From: Ceratobasidium sp. AG-K
Lineage: Eukaryota; Basidiomycota; Agaricomycetes; Cantharellales; Ceratobasidiaceae
DNA: 64,000 nucleotides
Assembly (NCBI GenBank): GCA_037039685.1
Contig: JAWNGF010000012.1
Span: 1,488,001 to 1,552,000, forward strand
Direction of reading: 5' to 3'
Part shown: piece after piece, positions 55,101 through 64,000 of the stretch
How positions within the stretch are numbered: position 1 is the stretch's first letter
Layout of the letters: each line of letters starts with the position of its first letter
Made by a program: the position numbers and the translations under genes
The notes under the pieces: generated by a model
What the model saw: only the letters and a program-made list of their open reading frames with translations
Told to the model about the DNA's origin: nothing
Database searches by the model: none

Positions 55101-56199
55101 TGTTGTCTTTTGATCCAATGTCCAAACAAACTTGAGAAAAGTTATCGACAAAGCTCGCAACTCGAAGGGAGTGCCCCGGATGCTGAGCGACCTGCATCCA
55201 GAATGGTTCCGAGTGGTAAAGCGGTTCGCGGGAATCCAGTGGCCCTTGGCCGCATACTTGCAGATATCTCATATTATCGTAATCTACGCCACACATGAGT
55301 ACTTGATCAGTCGGTGCCAATAGAGATGATATGTTCGATATTATACTGACTAAAATAGTCCAAGATAGTTTTTGTTTTGAGTAATTGTCTTCCGCCCTGT
55401 TCACCGAATCCTAACGGTCATGATTTTGAGGTATTAGCACCTGGTTATGAGGATGACCATGTAAAGTAAACTTACCTAAATACCTAGCCCTGCCCGGCTT
55501 TTCAACCTCGATCACCGTTATTCTCTTAAGATTTGAATAAACAATTCCTTTCGGTTTGCATTGCCATACTATCTTGACATCGGTGTCGTCACTCTGCGAA
55601 AGTATCCCGTCTTCTTCGAACTTCTTTTCTTCCTTGGTCAAGTACCGAGCAAGAGGGCGAGTGGCAATAATCTGGAAAGGCTTCTTGCGGATATAAATTC
55701 GCATATGATAGTTATCGGCTGGGGGGAGTTGATCTATGTCTCGTGATTCGAGTCGGATAAACTTCTCGTCCTCGGTGCATATCACTTCCCAGAATTTGTT
55801 CTCGTAAATATCCAAAGTGGTGATGAGATGAAACATTCGTCTTTGAACAATGTTCCGCCTAGAATGATAGATAAATCATGAGCAATTCCCTCGACAGCTT
55901 ATAGGTAGCTTTACTCACGTGTTCCAGTCTGTATACTGTTCGAGCTTCGTGCGCTTAGGGTTGAACCGTATGCGAAATACGGTCGGTCGAATGAATTCGA
56001 TCAAAAAGACTATGCCATTGTCATCCATAGTGCGGAATGCCCGCCCATGATGAGTAACATTCTGTTTAGGATCTGCTTCCCGGTGTAAAAGCTCAACCTG
56101 CTCCACTCGATTGTACTGAGGCCCTCCATTGTCTACATTCGAAAAGAGGTCTTCAGCCTTGATGTATCGGTAAGGGTCGTTTTGCTTGTCGTATGGCAT
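52106..56199 (-). CDS. GH31 alpha-1,4-glucan lyase
   Basis: Large multi-exon gene. Alpha-1,4-glucan lyases cleave starch or glycogen to 1,5-anhydro-D-fructose by elimination; they belong to GH31 but differ from alpha-glucosidases in conserved motifs. Seen here: N-terminal domain from MPYDKQNDPYRY (exon 56199-55919; exon 2 from 55858), CGQGPLDSREPLYHSEPFW, then GHHQGCYGYDTPQKIWSVV and DGMHIDVDFQKDYKTFT, KCGTNITPFI, GLEFVWQDMTSP with the nucleophile Asp, RNFIIGRGG, GLWTGDNASEWEF, VAQVLSLGLSGVT, IAGADVGGFEP, LLMRWYGAYSLLPW, and C-terminal beta domains (YMVGDDLLVAPIL) to the stop at 52106. About 1000 residues, near the family's usual size. Introns are short with consensus ends. One junction near 54350-54270 is uncertain: an 84-nt intron joins VWYG to GYYPDLNRR in phase. 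No disabling break seen. Retro- and DNA transposons end only 450 bp away. Confidence 0.88.
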
Positions 56200-57277
56200 A
56201 AAGAAATAGAAGAGTTGGAAAGCAGTCCAAACGTTTCAAGGTATGAAAAAAATGTGATATCGCGTAATGGCCGATCTTCAAGTAGAGTTTGCTGGTTTCT
56301 AGCCCCGAGTCGACAGTTAAGAAGAGGAGAAAACGCGACCGCGATAGTTATGTAATAGTCACGTGGATCACCGTTTTGGACCACATCTCAGTGCCTGACC
56401 CAGCAGACGTGAGCGCGACCAGCTTGGCTTGTCAGCTGGATGCTCCAAATACAAACCTTCTCTCATTTTAGGGGTATTGGTTATATCTCGACACACGTAA
56501 GGAGCTAACCCGAGGTGAGACTAGTTACCAGAGCTATTGACCCACTGTGATCATTCACGAACGATAGCTGGTTCCGCGCATCAGCGATCTACGCAGTTCC
56601 AATCCCTGCAAGACCACGTGCTACCTATTATCATCGGCAAGATAATTCTGCGATTCGGCTATATACGAATGTTACCAAATATCCATTGTCTTTCTTACAC
56701 CCTTGCCGTAGTGAGCCGAACTAGGCGTTGCATATTGTCGATTTGATGTCCTTCGGGTGGCTTCATCTTACGCAAGGATTCTCACTGGTAACTCAGTTAA
56801 AGAAAATATCGTCGTTAAGGCGAGTATGCCTAGAGCTGGCACCGAATCCTCACGGGATATGCATCCACACTTCTCGCCTATTATTATTATATTTATCAGC
56901 TGACCTGCATTTATAACATTTGGCCCGCATCGAATATAGATCATTGCCACAAGGTTGAGCTTTTGGCGATAGGGTGTAATTTTGTGGTTGCATCTCGAAG
57001 ACTAGTAAGCGAAGAGTGTAAGACGATGCTTTTGAGGATGGTTTTATAATCATGTTCCATTCTTCTTTCGTGAAAACTTAGCCCTAATGATCATTTCTTT
57101 GCGACTATTTATTTTGGATCATATGCTTCTCAATCATACATAGATGTAGAGAGCGCTGAAAAAGGACGGCATTATGATAGGTTGAAATGTACAAATCTAC
57201 GGAATCGCTATCCGATGCACCAAGCAATGCGCGTAGCGCGCCTGAGGGGTCTCGAAAGCGCACTCGGATATGAAATT
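56200..57277. other. Intergenic between GH31 and NLR3
   Basis: Should hold the GH31 promoter near 56200-56400 and the 3' flank of NLR3. No ORF with recognisable features. Confidence 0.4.
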
Positions 57278-57433
57278 CTATATGCGCGACGCGGGCGCGT
57301 AAGCTTCGACCCAAGAACCCCCAAGCTTGACGCCTTCTAAGTTGAGTCGGATTGAGCCTTCGGTGGAAATTAAGAATGGATGTATTGGCACCAGAACGCG
57401 ATGACGCAGGTCAGGTGGAAGCCAGAGCAGGGG
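57278..57433 (-). pseudogene. Remnant of the NLR3 C-terminal tail
   Basis: In frame after the TAA at 57434, reading PLLWLPPDLRHRVL, FLISTEGSIRLNLEG and GGSWVEAYAP to TAG 57280-57278. It matches the tails of NLR1 and NLR2 and has no further break, so the stop is recent. Confidence 0.8.
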
Positions 57434-60400
57434 TTACCGGTAGTGGTCAATTACCCAGCCGTGTTCATTGAGGGCCCAAGAACCGGAGCCGATATGGGAA
57501 GGCTGTTCGCGAGACTCGGACTGACGAATGGAAACAGGACGAGTTAGATTTGATTAGAGGATTTAGTATGATGGAGATTGAACCTACCCTCTCTATTGAT
57601 CTATGAATGTCCCATACACGTATGGTGTTATCTTCAGACCCAGAAACCACACGCTTGCCATCCGGCGAGAATTCAGCTGAAGTCACGTCGCTGGTGTGCC
57701 CCTCGAGGGGGTCTATTGCTAGCTTCCCACTGGTTACATCCCATATGCGTAATGTCTTGTCATCTGAAGCTGAGATAATATACCTGCTATCAGGAGAAAA
57801 CGAAACGGAGTTAACATCGAGCGTATGCCCCTTGAGCGGGCCCATCACAAGCTCCCTGCTTATTGCATCCCACAAGCACACTCGACAGTCGGAAGAACCC
57901 GAAGCAATGCGCATGCCGTCTGGGGAAAACACAACCGAATTCACCGATCTAATGTGTTTTGTGAGTGGGGCCCCTGAAATCTTTCCACTGCTCGCGTCCC
58001 AAAAGCGGATGGTGTAATCGTCAGAGCCGGAGACAACGTATCTACCATCAGGAGAAAACGCGACTGAGTTGATGGTGTCTGTATGCCCTTTGAGTGGTTG
58101 AACCGCCAGTCTCCCACTCGATGTATCCCATATACGTATTGTCTTGTCAGCGGAACCAGAGGCGATGAGTATACCGTCATGGGAGAGAGCTACCGATTTC
58201 ACTGCGCCAGTGTGCCCTTGGAAAGGTTCCGCCACCAGTTTCCCATGTATAGTATCCCAGATCCGTATGGCACCGTCGTCGCAGCCAGAGACAATGCATA
58301 CGTTGTCGGACGAGAATGCGATTGATGTAAACTGGTAGGTTTGCCCTTCGATAGGATCGATCAAAGGCGTCCCATCGACTGCATCCCAGATACGTATCGT
58401 CCGGTCTTCAGATCTAGAGATGATACGCAGACCATCAGGCGAGAAGCCAGCAGATAGGACCCAATCAGTATGTCCAGCAAGTGGGCCAGTTCCTAAACTA
58501 CGACTTGTTGCATCCCACACGCAAATTGTGTTATCACTTGAGGCAGAAATAATGCGCCCACCGGACGGTGAGAAAGCAACCGAGTTGACTGAGGCGGTAT
58601 GCCCTTTGAGTGGATCTGTAATTGGTTTTCCGCTGCTTGCGTCCCACATTAGGATAATGTTGTCTCCGGATCCTGAGACTATTCTTGCGCCGTCGTATGA
58701 GAATGCCACGGAATTAATTGGGATACTGTGTCCTTCAAGGGGACCTATCACCTGCCTGTGGCTTTTCGTGTCCCAGAGGCGTATTGTATTATCCGAGGCA
58801 CCGGACACGACGTAAAGACCGTTGGGAGAGAAAGATACCGACGTAACCCAGTTGGTATGGCCCTCGAGTACGTGTGTCACTAGCTGGCTGCTCTCCATAT
58901 CCCACATCCGTACTGTGCTATCCCAGGAGCTCGAAGCGATGTACCGGCCGTCCGGTGAGAAGGCAACAGACGTGACCCAGTTAGCGTGTCCCTCGAGTGG
59001 AGCCATGGCGTGCTGCCCACATTTTGTATCCCATACCCGGACTGTTTTATCCCAGGAACCAGAGGCAATGCGCATACCGTCAGGTGAAAACGCAACGGAT
59101 GTGACGCAATCAGTATGTCCCTGGAATGGGTCCATTACAGGCTTGCCACTCATCGAGTGCCATAAGCGGATTGTGCTGTCCCAGGAGCCAGAGGCCACGT
59201 ACAAGCCATCTGGTGAGAAAGCAACTGAGTTCACCCCCCCAGTATGGCCTTTCAGTGCCTCCATCACTTGCTTTCCACTCGCGACATCCCAGATGCGAAC
59301 CAGGTCATCATCGGAGCCAGAGGCAATACGCATACCATCGGGTGAGAATGCCGCCGAATTAATAGCACTGCCTGCAGTCAAAGCGCCTAGTAGCGCAAGT
59401 TGTCGTCTCGTTACTGCGGTTCCCCAGAGTTCAGTCAGCCCAGTGGTTCGCTGCATGTATTGGTCCGCCAGTAGCCCCGACCTTGGCCAAGATGCCAGCA
59501 TTGACACATAAAGGTGCGGGGTGCTGCGGGAAACGTCATTTGTCGCGAACATCGTCACGAATCGCCATGCGTCGTGAACCCAATATTTTAGTTCTTGGGA
59601 AGCGCCTCCTTCCCTTGTCTTTGTTGATAGCACTGTTAGCATACAACTACCATGTAATTAGTTTAACTCACGTTGCACAATGCCTGGGCCTCCTCCAAGA
59701 TTAAAACCCCGCTCCCGATTTGTTTCTTTAGGTTCAGCACCTCCATCCACAGTAAAAGCCGGTTCGATAAGAAGGTCTTGATCTGCTGAAAAAGCTTGGT
59801 TGATGGCCCTCCCAAGCCCGAATGTGTAGCCCAATACTGGCACGCGTACGAAAGATCCTCCGGGATTGCTAGGTGAATTCTTTCCTCGAGATTGTGGACT
59901 TGATCATCATAAAGAAACGAAGATTCTAGCCCACAGATATTGAACTGTTGCTTATTACTATCGATACGATGGAAGCAGCGTTCCGCCAAAAGTCCATGAT
60001 GTTCTCCCGAGAGGCACACATGCTCCTTTGATCGTGTGGGGTCGATCATATAGTCGGTAAAAGACGCATGTAGCGTTGTTACAACCCCTTCGCCGCCAGA
60101 GATATGGATAACAGACCACAGTGGTTCGAGAGCGGCCTGTACTAAACTCATGTCCTCCAGGCCGAGTAGCCCCGCCAACGCTGCGGCTGTGAGTGGTTCT
60201 CGGGCGCAAATTACTGTATCAAGCACGATCTTCATATTGGCCAGCTCGTAGTCTTCGAGGTCAGGGTTATCAAACGCGGAAGCGAGGACGGTGCTGTATA
60301 ATAGGTCGATATCTCGGTCTTTTTTCGAGGAGCCCGAGCTGGTGACTCCGAGAACGGCTTGTAATCTTTTCTTTTGGAGCAAGGGCGAGGTTGTCATCGT

Positions 60401-62504
60401 GATATATCGAACGACGGTTGCAGCATAGATGAATAAAACACCAGCTCGCTCCACCAGATCTGCGAGATCGGTCTCTGAAATGGTTGCAACGGTGCCCCAT
60501 AGCTCGGCCTGCAAGTAAAGCCTAATATCTCCTTTGACAATTGAGCTTTCCAGTTCGTGTAGGATGAGCTGTGACTTTGTCTCTCCGATCTTTTGCCTGA
60601 TCCGAGGCTCCGGTCGACTTGATACAAAAATCTTGATGGGCAAGCTGGACGCACGCTTGACGAGTATTTCTAGCAACAGTCCAACTCCTCGACCATCTTC
60701 ACATTCGTCCAGGGCGTCGATTACTATCACGAGGTGTGCCGGAAGAGCATTGGCTACCTTGAGCAACGGGCCCCAAATTAGACCCTCGAATTGAGTCACA
60801 AGCACTTTGGTATGCAAGTCGGGATCCTCTTGCAGAGCTAGGGAGAGTGCATGATAGAACGGGCGGGAGAAGCGAGCGAGCTGGTAAGCAATCGTGGGGA
60901 AAATGAGCTTCACGTTGCGACATTCGGGAAGCAACCGTGTGCAGAAAAAGCTTGCTCCCAACTCGTAGGATCCATCGAGCATCGCGCATAGAGTATTGGC
61001 TATCGTAGTCTTGCCGGTTCCGGCCATTCCGTTGAGCCAGTACATATTTTCTTGGGTGCCGTCATGTCTCCAGTGACTCAGGTCTGCTAGTACCTGCTTC
61101 CGAGTCTCGGGGGTGCATTCTCTGCGGCCAAGTTGAGGTGCTTCAGCAGAGTTGTAGCTTGCTGATAGTGACGTTGCTAGTGACTTCAGCCGGGTTTCCT
61201 TTCGGTAGGCCATGATTAACGTAGATCAGAACGCTCAAAATGAATATGTGACCCACACTTGCTTGTTCGTCTACGACCTTCCACACACTAAGGTTTGCAT
61301 TCAACTTCACGACAGTGAGCCCAATGTTGATACCTGTCCATCAGATCGAGCTTACTTTTAATCTTTCTACGTGGGCTTGAATTCGGCGATAGCATTCGAT
61401 GATACCATCCAGATCCTTAGTCGCCTCTATATATCTCCTTCGCCTCCCTCGTTCCTCCTTGGTGGAAATCCGGTCCAACTCGGCTTCAATTGCGCTGTTT
61501 GTCATTCATTAGTTTATGAACCACTCAGGATGAAACTGATACATGCGCGCATAAGTTTTCCATACTCGCGGTCATAGCCGGTGGGGCATTGGAAAAATGT
61601 GTACTCAAAATACCAAAAATCTCCTCGAGCTCGTTTTTGAGCGCTGCATACTCTCGCCTGGCCGAGACTGCCTCCTGCGCAGCAGAGTAAATTAAACCAA
61701 GTATTTCACCAAGTGGTCCCAACGAGACTAACCTCATAGACACCGACAAAGCGACTCAGTTCATCCATGACCGACTTGAGGGGCCCAAGTCCAACTGATG
61801 CCCCGTCGATAACACGCCGGAAACGGTCCAAGTTTTTCCAATTGGCTTCGACACGATTCTTCGTAGTGTTCGGTGTAGCAGAAACGGAATTTGAAAGTAG
61901 ATTGGGTGTATGGAGGATCGGTGATGGCCCAGAGTGGGCGGCTGGCGGAGTGTTTCGAGGCTGGGGAGAGTTTAGTTCACTCGTAGTTGAGGGCTGGGGA
62001 ACAATATTGATATCAGCCGAGTGAGTAGCTTGGATATTGGATAGCGAAACAGCTTCCAAGGTAGGATTGTTTGCGTCCTTAATAAGGGCCTGGGAAACAG
62101 GACCACCGCTCGTTAAGATTATTGTATTATTATTAACAGGACTAGGGGGACGAACGGGAGCTTTCCCGTCCACGCCTAACGGTTTGTCTACACGATCAGT
62201 GGTCAAGAAAGATTCCCACAATACTGGACGAACTGTTTGACAGAGAGCACCCATCGTTGGCCGGAGCATGGGGCTGAGAAACTTGTTCAGACCTTGATGG
62301 AGCAGTTTGGGGGGCGACCAAGGGGACGGGAGTATTGAAGTACTCGATAGGGGGAGTGGACCCGGGGTTGGTGACAGATGAAACCCCCTGAGAGTTGGGT
62401 GATGAACTATTAGGTGCCGCCAAACCACTCGGGGCTTCGAATGACTGAAGGATTTTGTCCTTTGCTCGACCTCCAAAGCGCTTGATTCGGTCGCGAAATG
62501 ACAT
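57434..62504 (-). CDS. NACHT-WD40 STAND protein (NLR3), C-terminal stop
   Basis: Paralog of NLR1. A phase-consistent model: 62504-62225, 62175-61733, 61674-61547, 61494-61356, 61304-61257, 61198-59672, 59618-57588, 57520-57434, giving about 1560 aa. The 139-, 48- and 1527-nt exons match NLR1 in length. The intron after 61547 starts with GC (GCATGT), a GC-AG intron; the first intron (49 nt, GTATTG donor) is the least certain. Order: MSFRDRIKRFGG start, long Ser/Pro-rich linker, helical N-domain (GLGPLKSVMDELSRF), NACHT with GMAGTGKTT and LVIVIDALDECED, VSSRPEPRIRQKIG, then 14 divergent WD40 repeats in two sets of seven. A TAA at 57436-57434 (HYR-stop-PLLWLP) cuts the last 50 residues of the conserved tail, which otherwise stays open to 57278. 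It may still work if the tail is dispensable. Confidence 0.9.
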
Positions 62505-62836
62505 CGCAGTCAGGTGCAGCGCCCAAGAATACCCGTGAGAGAGTCTGGTCAGCGTACATTATGTACTCGATAACCTTCCTTTCCAAATATGTGGGTGGCA
62601 AGTGGAGTGGCGAGTATCGAATTATTTCTGGATAGCGGGAGTGAATTACCCGGGTTCGGCTGGATGACTAATATGCCAATACGATCTACGCGACGTCAGC
62701 CGGATCTCACAAATCCTCCACGCCGGCCGGACACGAGGACCGTACTGTTCTGGGTCGGGATATAAATACTGAGCCCGCAGTTTTCACGATACCTTATCTT
62801 ACTGCGACCTCTTTTTGTCTACTTTCCAACAGAGAA
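62505..62836. promoter_or_regulatory. Divergent promoter, NLR3 and quinone oxidoreductase
   Basis: 332 bp separate the two ATGs, which point away from each other. TATAAATA at 62761-62768 lies about 70 bp before the oxidoreductase ATG. No clear TATA faces NLR3. Confidence 0.55.
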
Positions 62837-64000
62837 ATGTCAACGATGCGCGCAATTCTCGTCAGAAACAAGGGCGAGTCGGCCGACGATCTCTACATTG
62901 GCGAGCGGCCGAAACCCAAGCCAGATGCGAACGAGGTTCTGGTCAAGGTACGTGCCCCTCCAACCTACGTAGCTAATAATGCAAATGAGTGCTGTTAGGT
63001 CGCCGCATTTGGGGTCAACCGTATGGACATCATGTACATTACATTTCCCTCCTTTCCCTTCCAAATGCTCAAGATTAAACCCTAAGGCAACGAATGGGTG
63101 CGTACCCTCTCCCTCCAGGAGCACCCGACATCCTTGGCGTCGAGTTTTCCGGAGTTATCGAACAACTGGGCGGAGAGGTGACCGGGTTCGAAATTGGACA
63201 AGGGGTTATTGGGTTGGCATATGGCGTAAGTCTACCATTCTGCTGAATCCTCGGACACGAGTTGAATGAAATCAAAAGGGCGCATATGCAGGTAACCGTA
63301 ATGCATTATTTTTTACCCGAGCGGGATTGATAGAGCGGTCGTAGAGTATATTACGCTGTCTGCCGGGAATGTGCTGCCAAAACCTAAAGGGCTGAGTTGG
63401 GTCGAGGCAGCTGCAATTTGCGAAAATTTCATAACCGGTTAGTTTTATTATTGTTTCGTCAAACTAGTCCAACGACGGGGCTTGCATACAGCATTCCAAG
63501 CGCTCATCGCAGTCTGCGAGCTCCAACGAGGTGAAGGCGTCCTCATCCACGCAGGCGCGAGCGGGGTAGGCGTGGCGGCAAATCAGCTCGCCGCGTTGTA
63601 TGGCGCGTACGTCCTTCTTCTTAACTTTCGGTTTCCTTCTGAACTTCAGCGAACGCTAGGAAACACGTTATTACCACTGCTTCGTCCAATGAGAAACTCG
63701 AATTTTTGCATAATATGCGCAAGGGATCAACCCATGGTGTCAATTACAAAGAACAGAACTTTGCCGAGGAGGTGGCGAAGATTACTGGTATGCCACTTTT
63801 GATCCCGTCTGGGTTAATTTGGGGATTGAGCGCATGGGGCAGGTGGCCAGGGCGTCAACGTGATCATCGACTTTATCGGACCTGATTACTGGGAGAAGAA
63901 CGTCGAGGCGCTGGCAAAGGACGGGAGGATGGTCTTGTTGGCTTCTATGAGCGGTACGCCCACTCGCGTGGATTATCAACCGATTTCCTTGACACATTCT
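62837..64000 (+). CDS. PIG3-type quinone oxidoreductase, partial
   Basis: Zinc-independent medium-chain dehydrogenase/reductase that reduces quinones with NADPH; cytosolic in relatives (PIG3/TP53I3, zeta-crystallin-like). Start ATG 62837 ([14 protein letters not shown]; a second ATG at 62846 is possible). Exons by consensus splice sites and homology: 62837-62947, 62999-63033, 63087-63225, 63279-63291 (a 13-nt micro-exon), 63336-63437, 63492-63606, 63660-63787, 63843 on. Seen: [47 protein letters not shown], the Rossmann motif [76 protein letters not shown]. The frame is continuous after splicing and the gene runs off the right edge, with about 280 codons in the window. Confidence 0.9.

Overview
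This is a fungal nuclear window, almost certainly from an agaricomycete. Evidence: genes split by 50-60 nt GT-AG introns, large NACHT-WD40 (NLR-like) genes, an alpha-1,4-glucan lyase type GH31 gene and chromodomain Ty3/Gypsy elements. The combination recalls Rhizoctonia-like Cantharellales; that placement is inference.

Layout. 1-9.7 kb: an intact NACHT-WD40 gene (NLR1, minus, 2211-7019) lies between two decayed copies of a Tgl2-like lipase (plus). 9.7-23.7 kb: a second NACHT-WD40 gene (NLR2, minus) spread over 14 kb by two MITE-like insertions, three solo LTRs and a complete Gypsy element (Gypsy-1, 13461-20689). 24.8-33.7 kb: a solo LTR of the Gypsy-1 family split by a complete Gypsy-2 element (25274-33627), which carries another probable solo LTR. 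34.4-34.9 kb: solo LTR. 35.2-48.2 kb: a Copia element whose gag is interrupted by Gypsy-3 (36062-43015). 48.7-51.7 kb: a decayed DNA transposon with inverted repeats of about 340 bp. 52.1-56.2 kb: a GH31 alpha-1,4-glucan lyase gene (minus). 57.4-62.5 kb: a third NACHT-WD40 gene (NLR3, minus), divergent from a PIG3-type quinone oxidoreductase (plus, 62837 to the window end).

How it fits together. The host genes are immune-receptor-like STAND ATPases and metabolic enzymes; most of the middle 40 kb is nested retrotransposons. Nearly every boundary can be set to the base from LTR pairs of equal length and 5-bp target duplications, which gives a relative chronology: Gypsy-1 is oldest by LTR divergence, and Gypsy-3 is younger than the Copia it sits in.

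Most notable: (i) all three Gypsy elements end gag with the same in-frame slippery heptamer G GGA AAA and open pol in the -1 frame, two of them with a hairpin 4-5 nt downstream; (ii) all three appear self-primed (Tf1-like); (iii) Gypsy-1 and Gypsy-2 carry an extra ORF after pol with SUMO-interaction-like motifs, while Gypsy-3 has a coiled-coil ORF before gag; (iv) all 14 internal stops recognised in gag/pol are TGA, many at expected CGA-Arg positions; (v) NLR1 has 14 near-identical WD40 repeats that differ almost only at a few residues, with a recent 387-bp block duplication, while NLR2 and NLR3 keep 14 divergent repeats.
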